A stretch of 64,000 nt of DNA, taken from positions 62,001 to 126,000 of the forward strand of contig NZ_LSGW01000047.1 of NCBI RefSeq assembly GCF_001643305.1, in the 5' to 3' direction. The translations under genes and the position numbers were made by a program. The notes under the pieces are model-generated. The model had not been told where the DNA came from. It saw only the letters and a program-made list of their open reading frames with translations, and did no database searches. Of this stretch, positions 31,020-39,719 are shown in pieces (positions within the stretch are counted from its first letter, which is position 1; every line of letters starts with the position of its first letter). This DNA comes from Aeromonas salmonicida subsp. salmonicida. Lineage in GTDB: Bacteria > Pseudomonadota > Gammaproteobacteria > Enterobacterales > Aeromonadaceae.

Positions 31020-31791
31020 TGTCACTGAAAATGGCCGTCTTGACCTGCAGGCCCTGCTGACCCTCGGCCGTGAAGAGCAGACCGAGGCGCTGGCCCCCCT
31101 CAACCGGGAGCTGGACACCATGAGCGCCCCCGAGCGGGTGCGCTGGGCGCTGGCGAACCTGCCGGGGGAACATGTGCTGTCATCCAGCTTCGGCATCCAG
31201 GCCGCGCTGATGCTGCACCTGGTGAGCAGTGAGCGGGCCGACGTACCCGTGGTACTCACCGATACCGGCTATCTCTTCCCCGAGACCTACCGCTTTATCG
31301 ATGAGCTGACCGAACGGCTGGCGCTCAATCTGAAGATATACAGGGCAGAACTGTCACCGGCCTGGCAGGAGGCGCGTTTCGGCCTGCTGTGGGAGCAGGG
31401 GGTGGAGGGGATCACCCGCTACAACCAGCTCAACAAGGTGGAGCCCATGGACCGCGCCCTGAGCGAGCTGGGGGCCCAGACCTGGTTTTCCGGCCTGCGC
31501 CGCGAGCAGGCGGGCAGCCGTGACAAGCTGCCAGTGCTGGCCATACAGCGCGGCCGCTTCAAGTTCCTGCCTGTCATCGACTGGAGCAACAAGGACGTCT
31601 TCTACTACTTCAAGGAGTTCGACCTGCCCTACCACCCACTGTGGGAACAAGGCTACCTCTCGGTCGGCGACGTGCACACCACCACCAAGTGGGAGCCGGG
31701 CATGAGCGAGGAGCAGACCCGCTTCTTCGGCCTCAAGCGCGAGTGCGGCCTGCACGAAGAGAGCGGCGAGCACGACGGCTCAGGTATCTGA
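31009..31791 (+). CDS. cysH: Phosphoadenylylsulfate (PAPS) reductase
   Basis: A 260-residue thioredoxin-dependent enzyme that reduces PAPS to sulfite. The PAPS-binding P-loop-like [12 protein letters not shown] is at residues 58-69. The catalytic Cys246 is in [13 protein letters not shown]. There is only the single active-site cysteine, as in the iron-sulfur-free PAPS class. The start at 31009, with GAGGGA upstream, overlaps the end of cysI by 11 bp. It is intact although cysJ and cysI are both broken. Sulfite made by it could not be reduced by this operon if those lesions are real. Confidence 0.96.
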   Translation: MPLDVTENGRLDLQALLTLGREEQTEALAPLNRELDTMSAPERVRWALANLPGEHVLSSSFGIQAALMLHLVSSERADVPVVLTDTGYLFPETYRFIDELTERLALNLKIYRAELSPAWQEARFGLLWEQGVEGITRYNQLNKVEPMDRALSELGAQTWFSGLRREQAGSRDKLPVLAIQRGRFKFLPVIDWSNKDVFYYFKEFDLPYHPLWEQGYLSVGDVHTTTKWEPGMSEEQTRFFGLKRECGLHEESGEHDGSGI

Positions 31792-31815
31792 TCCCTCTTC
31801 AGGGTTCTGACAATG

Positions 31816-31846
31816 AAAAAGCGCCCGGCAACTGCCGGGCGCTTTT
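31816..31846. terminator. Bidirectional terminator between cysH and proX
   Basis: Stem GCGCCCGGC / GCCGGGCGC with loop AACT, AAAAA on one side and TTTTA on the other, between convergent genes. Confidence 0.85.
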
Positions 31847-31915
31847 ATGGGTGATATTCAGCGCGTGAAGGCGCGCCCTGATGGCGTGGCACCTTCTTGC
31901 GCCCTGATTATCCGC

Positions 31916-32914
31916 TTACTTGGCGGCGCGAGCCTGAGTCAACCAGTCGTTGACCTGGGCTTCGTGTCCCTTGAGCCAGGCCATCACATGGCGCTCGATA
32001 TCCGCCTGGGTGTTCTGACCCTTGTTCATCAGACCGTTCTGGATATTGATGTCATTGAGGGGCAGCTTGACGATGCTGAACAGCTTGGCGGCCGCCGGAT
32101 TGGCTTCGGTAAACCCCTTGTTGGCGACGATGTGCATGGAGTTGACGGGGAAGCCGTAGTTTTTGCCATTGGGCAAACGGGTCTTGTCCGAATCCTTGGC
32201 ATTGGCAGGGACTTCCAGCCACACAACGTCACGTCCCGGCACCAGCTCGCTGCTCAGCCAGTAAGGCGTCCAGGTGTAGTAGAGCACCGGCTTGCCACTC
32301 TGATAGCGGGCCCGGGTGTCGGCGATCAGGGCCGCGTAGTTGCCCTGCTTGTGGGTGACGGTCGGGGTCAAACCAAACGCATCCAGATGATGATTGATGG
32401 CCTCTTCACAGCCCCAACCCGGGTTGCAGCCCACCAGATCCGCCTTGCCGTCGCCATCGCCGTCAAACAGCGCCGCCAGCTTGGGATCCTTGAGCTGACC
32501 CAGATTGGTGATGCCGTACTGGGTTGCCGTCTTCTTGTCGATGAGATAACCCTGGGCGGCCCCCGATACATAGGTGCCCTGACGGAAAAATACCTTGTCG
32601 CCGCCAGCCTGTTCGTACTTGTTGTTTTGCAGCGGGATCCAGTTAAAGGCCAGGAAGGTGCCGTCGCCCTGTGCCACCGAGGCGTAGGCCACGTTGTAGT
32701 CCACCTCCTGCACAGGCTGGACGTCATAGCCGAGGCGACCCATCAGCTTGCTGACCAGCAAGGTCTGGAAGGTCTCTTCCGGCAGGGAGCTCTGCAAGGG
32801 TTGAACGCGGATCCCCTCCCCCGGTGATTCGGCACTGGCCACGGCGACAGAACTCAGCAACAGGGAGTTCAGCAGCAGTGTGCTCAGGGTCAGTGTCCTG
32901 GTAATGGGTTTCAT
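31916..32914 (-). CDS. proX: Glycine betaine/proline ABC transporter, periplasmic binding protein
   Basis: A 332-residue periplasmic solute-binding protein of the ProU system. The signal peptide covers about residues 1-27 ([19 protein letters not shown]). The mature protein has [40 protein letters not shown] and [18 protein letters not shown], with the Trp-rich betaine pocket of ProX. Length matches E. coli ProX (330). Its ATG overlaps the proW stop (ATGA). It is the last gene of proV-proW-proX and ends before a shared terminator. Confidence 0.96.
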   Translation of the reverse strand: MKPITRTLTLSTLLLNSLLLSSVAVASAESPGEGIRVQPLQSSLPEETFQTLLVSKLMGRLGYDVQPVQEVDYNVAYASVAQGDGTFLAFNWIPLQNNKYEQAGGDKVFFRQGTYVSGAAQGYLIDKKTATQYGITNLGQLKDPKLAALFDGDGDGKADLVGCNPGWGCEEAINHHLDAFGLTPTVTHKQGNYAALIADTRARYQSGKPVLYYTWTPYWLSSELVPGRDVVWLEVPANAKDSDKTRLPNGKNYGFPVNSMHIVANKGFTEANPAAAKLFSIVKLPLNDINIQNGLMNKGQNTQADIERHVMAWLKGHEAQVNDWLTQARAAK

Positions 32915-34062
32915 GCGTTTACTCCTTTGTAATCAATAGATTTGCTACGGCCACGCAGGCGCATCAGCAGGGCCACAGGGCCATGTTGATACCAGCGGCC
33001 TGTGCGGCTGCGATCCCGCTGCCCCATTGCCTGGGTCAGACGGTCGAGCACTATGGCCAGCAGCACTATGCCTAGGCCACCGATGGAGGCGAGCCCCATG
33101 TCGAGGCGACCAATACCGCGCAACACCATCTGGCCCAGACCACCGACCGCTATCATGGAGGCGATCACCACCATGGAGAGTGCCAGCATCAGGGTCTGAT
33201 TGACCCCGGCCATGATGGTGGGCATGGCCAGTGGCAGTTGTACCTTGAACAGCAACTGGGAGGGGCTGGCGCCAAACGAGTGGGCCGCCTCCACCAGATC
33301 CTCAGGCACTTGCCTGATCCCCAGCATGGTCAGCCGGATCATGGGTGGCAGGGCGAAGATGACGGTCACCACCACACCGGGCACGTTGCCGATACCGAAC
33401 AACATGACGATGGGAATGAGGTAAACGAAAGCCGGTGTGGTCTGCATGGCATCCAGCAGCGGTCGGGTCCAGGTAGACAACCGCTCGCTACGAGCCAGCA
33501 TAATGCCGACCGGCAAGCCAATCAGGATGCAGAAGAAGAGCGAGTTCAGCACCAGCGACAGGGTCACCATGGCATCGGACCAGGCACCTATGAGCCCGAT
33601 CCCGACGAGAGAGAGCAGGGTGCCAAGGGCCATGCGGCCATTGACCATCTGCCAGGCTATCAGGGCCAGCATCCCCATCATCAGGGTGGATGGCACTGTC
33701 TGCAGCAGATGGGTCATGGCGTTGAGAGTGACCTCTACCGGCGCCCGGATCAGCTGAAATACAGGGCGCAGGTTCTCGACCAGCCAGCCGATACCGCTCT
33801 CCACCCAGACATCCAGCGGCACCAGTGCCTGCTGGAAGGGATCCAGCCAGTCGACAGCCGCAGAGGTATCCGTCGCTTCAATCTGGTTCTGCCAGTCAGC
33901 GGCTTCAGTCTCTGTGCTACCCCAGGGATCCGTGGCAACAGTCGTGGAGGCAGAGGCACCCCAGGGGTCGGCCTGCGCCTCATCGGCCCGGACGGGGGCA
34001 CTCGCCAGCAGCAAGAGTGCCAGCAAGCCGGTCAGCAGACGATGAAAGGGTTTGATATTCAT
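32911..34062 (-). CDS. proW: Glycine betaine/proline ABC transporter permease
   Basis: A 383-residue inner-membrane permease. The N-terminal region is unusual: a hydrophobic signal-like stretch ([18 protein letters not shown]) followed by a polar segment with two DPWG repeats (QADPWGAS and ATDPWGST). Then comes the family core with about seven helices and the permease loop [21 protein letters not shown]. coli ProW also has a long periplasmic N-terminal tail, but of different sequence. ATGA overlaps join it to proV and proX. Confidence 0.95.
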   Translation of the reverse strand: MNIKPFHRLLTGLLALLLLASAPVRADEAQADPWGASASTTVATDPWGSTETEAADWQNQIEATDTSAAVDWLDPFQQALVPLDVWVESGIGWLVENLRPVFQLIRAPVEVTLNAMTHLLQTVPSTLMMGMLALIAWQMVNGRMALGTLLSLVGIGLIGAWSDAMVTLSLVLNSLFFCILIGLPVGIMLARSERLSTWTRPLLDAMQTTPAFVYLIPIVMLFGIGNVPGVVVTVIFALPPMIRLTMLGIRQVPEDLVEAAHSFGASPSQLLFKVQLPLAMPTIMAGVNQTLMLALSMVVIASMIAVGGLGQMVLRGIGRLDMGLASIGGLGIVLLAIVLDRLTQAMGQRDRSRTGRWYQHGPVALLMRLRGRSKSIDYKGVNA

Positions 34063-35255
34063 ACCGGGGTACTCCTGTCCAGGGTGTTCAGCAAGTTGGC
34101 TTTGGAGATAAGGCCCAGGTAGGTGCCATCTTCCTCGACCACGGGCACCTGACAGGGCGCTGAGGCCACCTGACTGATGAGTTCATTGAGCGAGGTGTCG
34201 CCCAGGATGGGCTGGATATCGGCCAGCAAGGCCTGCTCCAGGCTGCCTTTGTTTTTCACCGCCTGACCGAGCGACTCGACCGAGACGACCCCGAGGAAGC
34301 GACGACTGCGATCCACCACGTAACCGAACTCCCGCTCCTGGTCCTTGAGCTGACGCAGGGCGTTGCCCGGTCCATCCGTGGTGTGCTTCTTGATAAGCGG
34401 CATCTGCTTGCGACTGACGATATCGCGGGCACTGAACACATTGGCCAGATCCACGCCGCGAAAGAAGGCACGCACATAATCGTTGGCCGGTTGGCTCAGG
34501 ATCTCGTCGGGGGTCCCGACCTGGATCACCTGACCGTCCTGCATGATGGCGATGCGATCGCCGATGCGCATCGCTTCATCCAGATCGTGGGAGATAAAGA
34601 CGATGGTGCGCTGATGGCTGGCCTGCAGCTTGAGCAGTTCATCCTGCATCTCGGTGCGGATCAGCGGATCCAGCGCGGAGAAAGCCTCATCCATCAACAG
34701 TATGTCGGGGTCATTGGCCAGTGCGCGGGCCAGACCAACCCTTTGCTTCATGCCACCGGAGAGGGCATCGGGGAAGGAGTCCACCAACTGGCCCAGACCC
34801 ACCTGATTGAGTGCCTGGCGGGCACTTTCCTGACGTTCGAGAAGCGGCACACCGGCCAGCTCCAGACCAAAGGCGGCATTTTCCAGCACGCTCAGATGAG
34901 GCATGAGGGCAAAAGATTGGAACACCATGCTGATCTTCTTGCGCCTGACCTGACGCAGCTCGCTGTCCGAGATGGCGGCGATGTCCTCACCGTCGATCAA
35001 CACCTGACCACGGGTCGGCTCGATAAGGCGGTTGAAGAGACGCACCAGGGTAGATTTGCCCGAACCGGACAAGCCCATTACCACAAAGATTTCTCCCTCG
35101 TGGATGGCGAGATCCACCCCATGCACACCCAGGGTCTGACCCGTCTTTTTCAAAATGCTGGCGCGGTCGTGCCCTTTCTCCAGCAATTTGAAGACTTTCT
35201 CCGGCTGTTCTCCGAAGATTTTATAGAGTGATTTGACTTCGAGTTTGACTGTCAT
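34059..35255 (-). CDS. proV: Glycine betaine/proline ABC transporter ATP-binding protein
   Basis: A 398-residue ATPase of the ProU osmoprotectant importer. The Walker A motif GLSGSGKST is at residues 61-69, the signature LSGGMKQR at 164-171 and Walker B in [13 protein letters not shown]. Two C-terminal CBS domains (from about residue 285) are the ionic-strength sensor in this family. Length equals E. coli ProV (400). First gene of proVWX; the upstream 200 bp are strongly AT-rich, as in osmotically regulated promoters. Confidence 0.97.
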   Translation of the reverse strand: MTVKLEVKSLYKIFGEQPEKVFKLLEKGHDRASILKKTGQTLGVHGVDLAIHEGEIFVVMGLSGSGKSTLVRLFNRLIEPTRGQVLIDGEDIAAISDSELRQVRRKKISMVFQSFALMPHLSVLENAAFGLELAGVPLLERQESARQALNQVGLGQLVDSFPDALSGGMKQRVGLARALANDPDILLMDEAFSALDPLIRTEMQDELLKLQASHQRTIVFISHDLDEAMRIGDRIAIMQDGQVIQVGTPDEILSQPANDYVRAFFRGVDLANVFSARDIVSRKQMPLIKKHTTDGPGNALRQLKDQEREFGYVVDRSRRFLGVVSVESLGQAVKNKGSLEQALLADIQPILGDTSLNELISQVASAPCQVPVVEEDGTYLGLISKANLLNTLDRSTPV

Positions 35256-35697
35256 ACTGTCCTATTTTTATTGTCGGCATCTTGATAATTAACCCGCCGA
35301 ACGCTAACCAATTACTTACTACACTAAGCAATTTACACCAAAAACGAAAGAACCATAAGAGTCCCCACAAAACAATGAAAACATAACATATTGATTTTAA
35401 TGGTTTATTTTTGACAATAAAAACCCACAAATCGACAAGCATGACCCATGCCAGCATGATTTTTTGATTAGATGACTAATATATTAATCATGCTTGTTAG
35501 GGAAAAATCCAATGGAGTCGGGCTGTTATGGTGCGATTCTCGGATGCAGTGATCCCCTCGCAGGAAAAACCTGCAAAATCATTACAACCCTAATGATTTG
35601 ATTGGGGAGAAAAGAGGTAGAAAGAGGAGCAAGGAGGAAGTGCCAAGTGCAGCCCTGACAGATGATATGTCTCTCGGGCGGCCCAGTTGCAGCAAAG
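35256..35697. other. AT-rich upstream region of proVWX
   Basis: About 440 bp with no supported gene. The part next to proV (35256-35500) is far more AT-rich than the surroundings and suits a curved, H-NS-sensitive osmotic promoter (inference). A near-perfect 20-bp palindrome lies at 35472-35491. The remainder (35500-35690) contains no recognised feature. Confidence 0.5.
35472..35491. promoter_or_regulatory. Palindrome upstream of proV (possible operator)
   Basis: ATGACTAATATATTAATCAT is a 20-bp palindrome with one mismatched pair, about 220 bp upstream of the proV start. A dimeric repressor site is possible, but the family is unknown. Confidence 0.4.
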
Positions 35698-35736
35698 AAA
35701 AAGGCCCCTTGTGCAGCACAGGGGGCCTTTCATTTT
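35698..35736 (-). terminator. Terminator after folA
   Basis: Stem AAAGGCCCC / GGGGCCTTT with a GTG/CAC inner extension; on the minus strand it is followed by a T-run. It starts 20 bp past the folA stop. Confidence 0.85.
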
Positions 35737-35755
35737 CAACGGTGACCCGGAGATC

Positions 35756-36250
35756 TCAGCGCCGCTGCCAGGTTTCGAAGCAGTAGGGATGAGGATTCTT
35801 CTCGTCGGGCTCATGGGGTTCGCGCTCAACGCAATGCCACTCGTCCTCCTCGAAGGCGGGGAAGCAGGTATCCCCAGCCACCGCCAGATCGATTCTGGTC
35901 AGATAGAGGCTGTTAGCCTGTGGCAGCAGTTGGCCATAGAGATGACCACCGCCGATCACCATCAGCTCGTCCACATTCCCGGCGTTTGCCAGCAGCATCA
36001 ACGCGGCCTCGACAGAATCGACTACCTCCACCCCGTCGGCCCGGTAATCGGGATTGCGGCTGATCACCAGATTGCGCCGCCCTGGCAGCGGCCGACCAAT
36101 GGATTCAAAGGTCTTGCGCCCCATCAACACAGGCTTGCCCAGAGTCACCCGCTTGAAGTGGGCCAGATCCGCCGGCAGGTGCCAGGGCATCTGGTTATCC
36201 AGGCCTATCACGCGATCGTGCGCCATGGCGGCAATCATGGAAATCTTCAT
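35756..36250 (-). CDS. folA: Dihydrofolate reductase
   Basis: A 164-residue NADPH-dependent enzyme that makes tetrahydrofolate. It starts [20 protein letters not shown]. The folate-site [20 protein letters not shown] includes Asp at the E. coli Asp27 position. [20 protein letters not shown] and [20 protein letters not shown] are the cofactor and hinge motifs. Length is slightly above E. coli FolA (159). Monocistronic, with its own terminator. Confidence 0.97.
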   Translation of the reverse strand: MKISMIAAMAHDRVIGLDNQMPWHLPADLAHFKRVTLGKPVLMGRKTFESIGRPLPGRRNLVISRNPDYRADGVEVVDSVEAALMLLANAGNVDELMVIGGGHLYGQLLPQANSLYLTRIDLAVAGDTCFPAFEEDEWHCVEREPHEPDEKNPHPYCFETWQRR

Positions 36251-36274
36251 GGGGTCAGCCTCTCACTGCGTCTG

Positions 36275-36742
36275 TCAAATAATGGGCCGGTTACGGTACA
36301 CGACCAGGGAGGGGATCGCCAAACCGAAACTGAGAGCCCCCACGATAAACAGTGCCTTGAGGCCGTTCTCCACCGCGCTCTGGATAAGCTCCATGGTCAC
36401 CCCCGAGATATTGAGCTCCACCACGGCGATCATGGTCTTGAACGCATAGCTGCCGGGGATCATGGGAATGATGGAGGCGACGCTGAACACGGGCCGTGGC
36501 GCCAGCAGGCGACGAGACCAGTAGACACAGACAAAGCCGACCGTGGTCGCCGCCGCCAGGGTTGCCCACTCGATGGGCATGCCGTAATGGATGAGCAGGG
36601 TACGCAAGCTGTGGGCCAGGGCACCGCCCATGGCACAGTACTTCAACATGCGCGGCGGCACGTTGAACAACATGGCAAACCCCACGGCCGGAATGGAAGA
36701 CCAGAAGGCATCCTTGGCCAGTAGCCAGATCAGATCCATCAT
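36275..36742 (-). CDS. yjjB: Threonine/serine exporter family small subunit, YjjB-like (DUF3815)
   Basis: A 155-residue membrane protein with four or so hydrophobic segments (for example AVGFAMLFNVPPRMLKYCAM). It is the ThrE C-terminal-like partner of YjjP. E. coli YjjB is 157 residues, and YjjPB is reported to export dicarboxylates such as succinate. The start was placed at the first ATG of ATGATGG, which overlaps the stop of the small ORF at 36739-36864. That ORF's end duplicates the end of yjjP, so the original coupling sequence is retained. Confidence 0.92.
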   Translation of the reverse strand: MMDLIWLLAKDAFWSSIPAVGFAMLFNVPPRMLKYCAMGGALAHSLRTLLIHYGMPIEWATLAAATTVGFVCVYWSRRLLAPRPVFSVASIIPMIPGSYAFKTMIAVVELNISGVTMELIQSAVENGLKALFIVGALSFGLAIPSLVVYRNRPII

Positions 36743-36864
36743 ACCTTCCACCCCCAGATACCAGTGACCGACATGGCCAGAATGATGCCGAGGTTGATCC
36801 GCGCGCTGATGGTCAGCAGGCCAAGTCCGTTCCTGCTGGCCAATACAGAGTCAAAGTCCTTCAT
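36739..36864 (-). CDS. 41-codon chimeric ORF between yjjP and yjjB (junction-duplication scar)
   Basis: This small ORF overlaps the yjjP stop by ATGA and the yjjB start by ATGA. Its last 16 residues (GIILAMSVTGIWGWKV) are identical to the end of YjjP, and the DNA there differs at only a few bases. Its first codons (MKDFDSVLAS) align position by position with the first codons of yjjB (MDLIWLLAK), including an identical TGGCCA. It therefore looks like a start of yjjB fused in frame to an end of yjjP. It may only preserve translational coupling; a product could form one short membrane helix. Confidence 0.7.
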   Translation of the reverse strand: MKDFDSVLASRNGLGLLTISARINLGIILAMSVTGIWGWKV

Positions 36865-37658
36865 ACCTTCCACCCCCAGATACCGGTCACCGACATGGCC
36901 AGAATGATGCCAATGGCTGCGCTGATGGTAAGCAGAGTTGCCGTGCCCCAGCGCGCAAGCCCCATGTTGAAGTAACCCTTCACCATGTCGGAGACAGCAT
37001 TGATGAGCGGGAAACCCGGCACCAGCAAGAGCACGCTGGCTGCCATGGCGAGATAGGGCTGGGCGCCCCAGTTGAAGAAAGTGGCGCTGGAAGAGAGCAA
37101 GGTGGCGATAAAACCGGTCGCGGCAAAGTTGATGAGCGGGCTGTGGTGATGGCGGGCGATCAGCTGGCGCACCCGCATCGCTACGGCAGCGGAGAGACAG
37201 GTCACCATGAAGATGGGCCAGTCACCGCCAAACAACAGGCTGAAGGCGCCGCAGGAGAGCCCCACCATGGGGACCACCAGCCAGGGGTGGTAATGAAACG
37301 GCACTATACCATCGAGCCGCAGACGCACCTCTCGTGCCCCTATCAGCTCCTTTTCCGCCATGATGCAGATACGCTGGATTTCGCACACCACCTGCATGTT
37401 GATACCGTGTTCCCGCACCCGGCGGGTAGTGGTGACACAACTGCCCTGATAGAGGCTGGTGAGCACTATGGCACTGGAGGAGATGGCCATCTCGACGCTC
37501 TCCAGCCCAAGCGCCATGCCGAGCCGGACCGTGGTCTGCTCTATGATGCGGCTCTCCGCCCCGAACTGGGCCAGCATCTGGCCCGCCTTGACGATGATGC
37601 GGGTGATCTCTGTCTGTTGATCCCGCGACAGCACCCGCCTTGGTGTGATACTTCTCAT
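36861..37658 (-). CDS. yjjP: Threonine/serine exporter family large subunit, YjjP-like (DUF1212)
   Basis: A 265-residue protein. The N-terminal cytosolic domain (QTEITRIIVKAGQMLAQFGA, ESRIIEQTTVRLGMALGLES) is followed by about five membrane helices, ending IIGIILAMSVTG-like, IWGWKV. It is the N-terminal ThrE-like partner of YjjB. The start at 37658 has GAAGGG upstream; the longer frame MLRLEGI is less likely. Its stop is followed by the chimeric small ORF rather than directly by yjjB. Confidence 0.92.
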   Translation of the reverse strand: MRSITPRRVLSRDQQTEITRIIVKAGQMLAQFGAESRIIEQTTVRLGMALGLESVEMAISSSAIVLTSLYQGSCVTTTRRVREHGINMQVVCEIQRICIMAEKELIGAREVRLRLDGIVPFHYHPWLVVPMVGLSCGAFSLLFGGDWPIFMVTCLSAAVAMRVRQLIARHHHSPLINFAATGFIATLLSSSATFFNWGAQPYLAMAASVLLLVPGFPLINAVSDMVKGYFNMGLARWGTATLLTISAAIGIILAMSVTGIWGWKV

Positions 37659-37892
37659 AATCCCTTCGAGTCGTAGCAAATTTAAAGTATCGCCATATTA
37701 GCCTAACTGTCGGCACCATTCATCCACACCGATCACGGCAATAATCAATTTTTAATAAAACAGCTGATGCCACTAAAATACATCAAATGGATTACAAATA
37801 ACTTCAGATAAATTAACGTCACCAAACGAGCCTCACCTGGTAACGAATATATTATCTAAAATAATATTTAACTGAATTATTAATGAAGGGCG

Positions 37893-38234
37893 TTATTTCT
37901 TCTTGTGGTAATAATCAAAGAAAGAAACAACATTATTTTCCCTATAGACGGGCGCCTGATCGGCATAGAGATTGGCATTGAGCTGGATCATCTCGCTGCG
38001 CATGGAATAAAAGGAGTCGTGCATCATGGCCGCAATACGAATACAGCTGTCCATGTTGTTCTTGGCCAATTGACGCTGGCAGTCGATGCGAAACTGCAGG
38101 CCGCGCAGCCGCTGTTGCTGCTCTGGGCTGACCCGGTCGATCAAGCCCTCTATCTGCTGGCGCAGCAACTCGTCGAGCCGCTCGGGCTCCGCCACAGCCA
38201 ACCGTCTCAAGGTATCAAAATCAGGCAACTCCAT
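37893..38234 (-). CDS. DUF3135 family protein
   Basis: A 113-residue cytosolic protein beginning MELPDFDTLRRLAVAEPERL, with RLRGLQFRIDCQRQLAKNNM and CIRIAAMMHDSFYSMRSEMI, matching the DUF3135 pattern. Predicted all-helical. The start was chosen at MELPDF to match the family; 13 upstream codons are open but have no support. Flanked by AT-rich DNA on both sides. Function unknown. Confidence 0.82.
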   Translation of the reverse strand: MELPDFDTLRRLAVAEPERLDELLRQQIEGLIDRVSPEQQQRLRGLQFRIDCQRQLAKNNMDSCIRIAAMMHDSFYSMRSEMIQLNANLYADQAPVYRENNVVSFFDYYHKKK

Positions 38235-38645
38235 ATGCCCTCCCGCGGCCAGCCGCTGCATGGTGATACTCAAACAACAACGATTAGCTCATAATTCAAC
38301 CAACCGTATAAGAAGTTATATAAGACGATTACCCGCCTGGTTCAATCCATACAGCCCTCTTTCGAACCCGATTGCGCCAAAAAATGACGGCAACGGCAAG
38401 CTGCTACTGGCTTATTCGTTATGGATCAACCGATTATTCCTGAATATTTTCCCTTAATTTGTTTATACATTTTTATGGCGACGACACCCTAGCCTTATGT
38501 CTTATTGAAAGGGAACCTGCAATATTGCTTTTCATTCGGCACTCGATGTTGAGCACCACACTCGCCGATACCTGGCCTCGTTTAACATATCTCACTGATT
38601 ATGTTATTTTATTTGCCACTTATTCAGCGCAACCAAGAGCAGACC
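38235..38645. other. AT-rich divergent promoter region (DUF3135 gene / mog)
   Basis: About 410 bp without a supported gene. The region is AT-rich relative to its surroundings (for example 38420-38480 and 38580-38630) and must contain the divergent promoters. No operator was recognised. Confidence 0.45.
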
Positions 38646-39176
38646 ATGAGCAAGGCAAAAATCGGCATCGTCACCGTCAGCGATCGCGCCAGTGCAGGCA
38701 TCTACGAAGACCTCTCCGGCAAGGCCATCATAGAGACGCTGGGCGCGTATCTGACCTCTGAATGGGAACCCGTCTATCAGGTGATCCCGGATGAACAGGA
38801 TCAGATTGAAGCAACCCTGATCCGGCTGGCAGACGAGGAGCAGTGCTGCCTCATTGTCACCACGGGCGGCACTGGCCCGGCCAAACGGGATGTGACCCCG
38901 GAGGCCACGGAGGCGGTGTGCGATCGCATGATGCCGGGCTTTGGCGAGCTGATGCGGGCCGAGTCCCTCAAGTTCGTGCCGACCGCCATTTTGTCGCGCC
39001 AGACCGCAGGCCTGCGCGGCAGCTCGCTCATCGTCAACCTGCCGGGCAAGCCCAAGTCCATCCGTGAGTGCCTGGATGCTGTCTTCCCCGCCATCCCCTA
39101 CTGCATCGACCTCATGGATGGACCCTATCTCGAGTGCGACGAAGCCGTCATCAAGCCGTTTCGCCCCAAGAAATAG
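38646..39176 (+). CDS. mog: Molybdopterin adenylyltransferase
   Basis: A 176-residue cytosolic enzyme that adenylates molybdopterin before molybdate insertion. The MoCF-fold motifs are IVTVSDRASAGIYEDLSGKA, LIVTTGGTGPAKRDVTPEAT and SLIVNLPGKPKSIRECL. The start MSKAKIGIV has AAGAG upstream. Length is near E. coli Mog (195), slightly short at the C-terminus. A terminator follows 5 bp after the stop. Confidence 0.96.
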   Translation: MSKAKIGIVTVSDRASAGIYEDLSGKAIIETLGAYLTSEWEPVYQVIPDEQDQIEATLIRLADEEQCCLIVTTGGTGPAKRDVTPEATEAVCDRMMPGFGELMRAESLKFVPTAILSRQTAGLRGSSLIVNLPGKPKSIRECLDAVFPAIPYCIDLMDGPYLECDEAVIKPFRPKK

Positions 39177-39180
39177 GTAA

Positions 39181-39217
39181 ATGGACGGGGGATGTGACCC
39201 CCCGTCCATCTCTTATT
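39181..39217 (+). terminator. Terminator after mog
   Basis: Stem ATGGACGGGGG / CCCCCGTCCAT with a short loop, then CTCTTATTTG. It overlaps the end of the convergent DUF2541 gene. Confidence 0.8.
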
Positions 39218-39629
39218 TGCGGCCGTATACCTTGACCCCGGCCTTGCTCCCCTCCGAATTGCCATAGACCTCGATCCGCTTGATGCAAAGGCGGCTGCCG
39301 AGGGATTTCCAGTCCGATTCCTGATCCGCTTTCAGATCCTTGTCAAAAGTGAGGGTCTTGCTGCTGTCGTTGCCATAAAACACCTTGACCCGGTTAAGGG
39401 TCAATTCCCGTCCTGCCTTGACCATGATGGACTTGGCAGGTCGGCAGACAATGATGGGAATAATGGCGGCATGGTCGCCCACTCCCAGCAAAAGAGTCTT
39501 GCCCAGCCGAAATTCATCATCGGCCATGGCCGGCGCAGGCAGCGCCAATAAAAGGGTAGACAGCAAGAGCGCATTGAAGCCGCGGCGCAGGTGGGGTTGA
39601 ACAGAGAAAACAGCAGATGGAACAGACAA
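39213..39629 (-). CDS. Exported DUF2541 (YaaI-like) protein
   Basis: A 138-residue protein with a cleavable signal peptide (FNALLLSTLLLALPAPAMAD), so periplasmic. The mature part IIVCRPAKSIMVKAGRELTL, VKVFYGNDSSKTLTFDKDLK and LCIKRIEVYGNSEGSKAGVK follows the same order as E. coli YaaI, including the two cysteines. The best start is a TTG at 39629 because GGAGG stands 4 bp before it; no ATG exists in frame before the signal peptide. That ribosome-binding site lies inside a hairpin. Function unknown. Confidence 0.8.
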   Translation of the reverse strand: MSVPSAVFSVQPHLRRGFNALLLSTLLLALPAPAMADDEFRLGKTLLLGVGDHAAIIPIIVCRPAKSIMVKAGRELTLNRVKVFYGNDSSKTLTFDKDLKADQESDWKSLGSRLCIKRIEVYGNSEGSKAGVKVYGRK

Positions 39630-39630
39630 T

Positions 39631-39655
39631 ATGCCTCCCGAAAAATGGGAGGCAT
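39631..39655 (-). promoter_or_regulatory. Hairpin sequestering the DUF2541 ribosome-binding site
   Basis: Perfect 9-bp stem ATGCCTCCC / GGGAGGCAT with a 7-nt AT-rich loop. The right arm contains the GGGAGG that should pair with 16S rRNA for the TTG start just downstream. Opening of the stem could control translation. A role as the end of the APE transcript is the alternative. Confidence 0.55.
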
Positions 39656-39719
39656 CTTAATTCATCAAGACCAAACCCAGGCTGTACCGGCGCCCTGCCC
39701 GCAGGCAAGGCGCATGGCT

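Noticed and set aside
35598-35786. Small plus-strand frame upstream of proV
   Set aside because: Crosses the folA terminator and has no start signal or family resemblance.
38459-38761. Plus-strand frame overlapping the start of mog
   Set aside because: AT-rich non-coding DNA read into the mog gene in a wrong frame; no ribosome-binding site.
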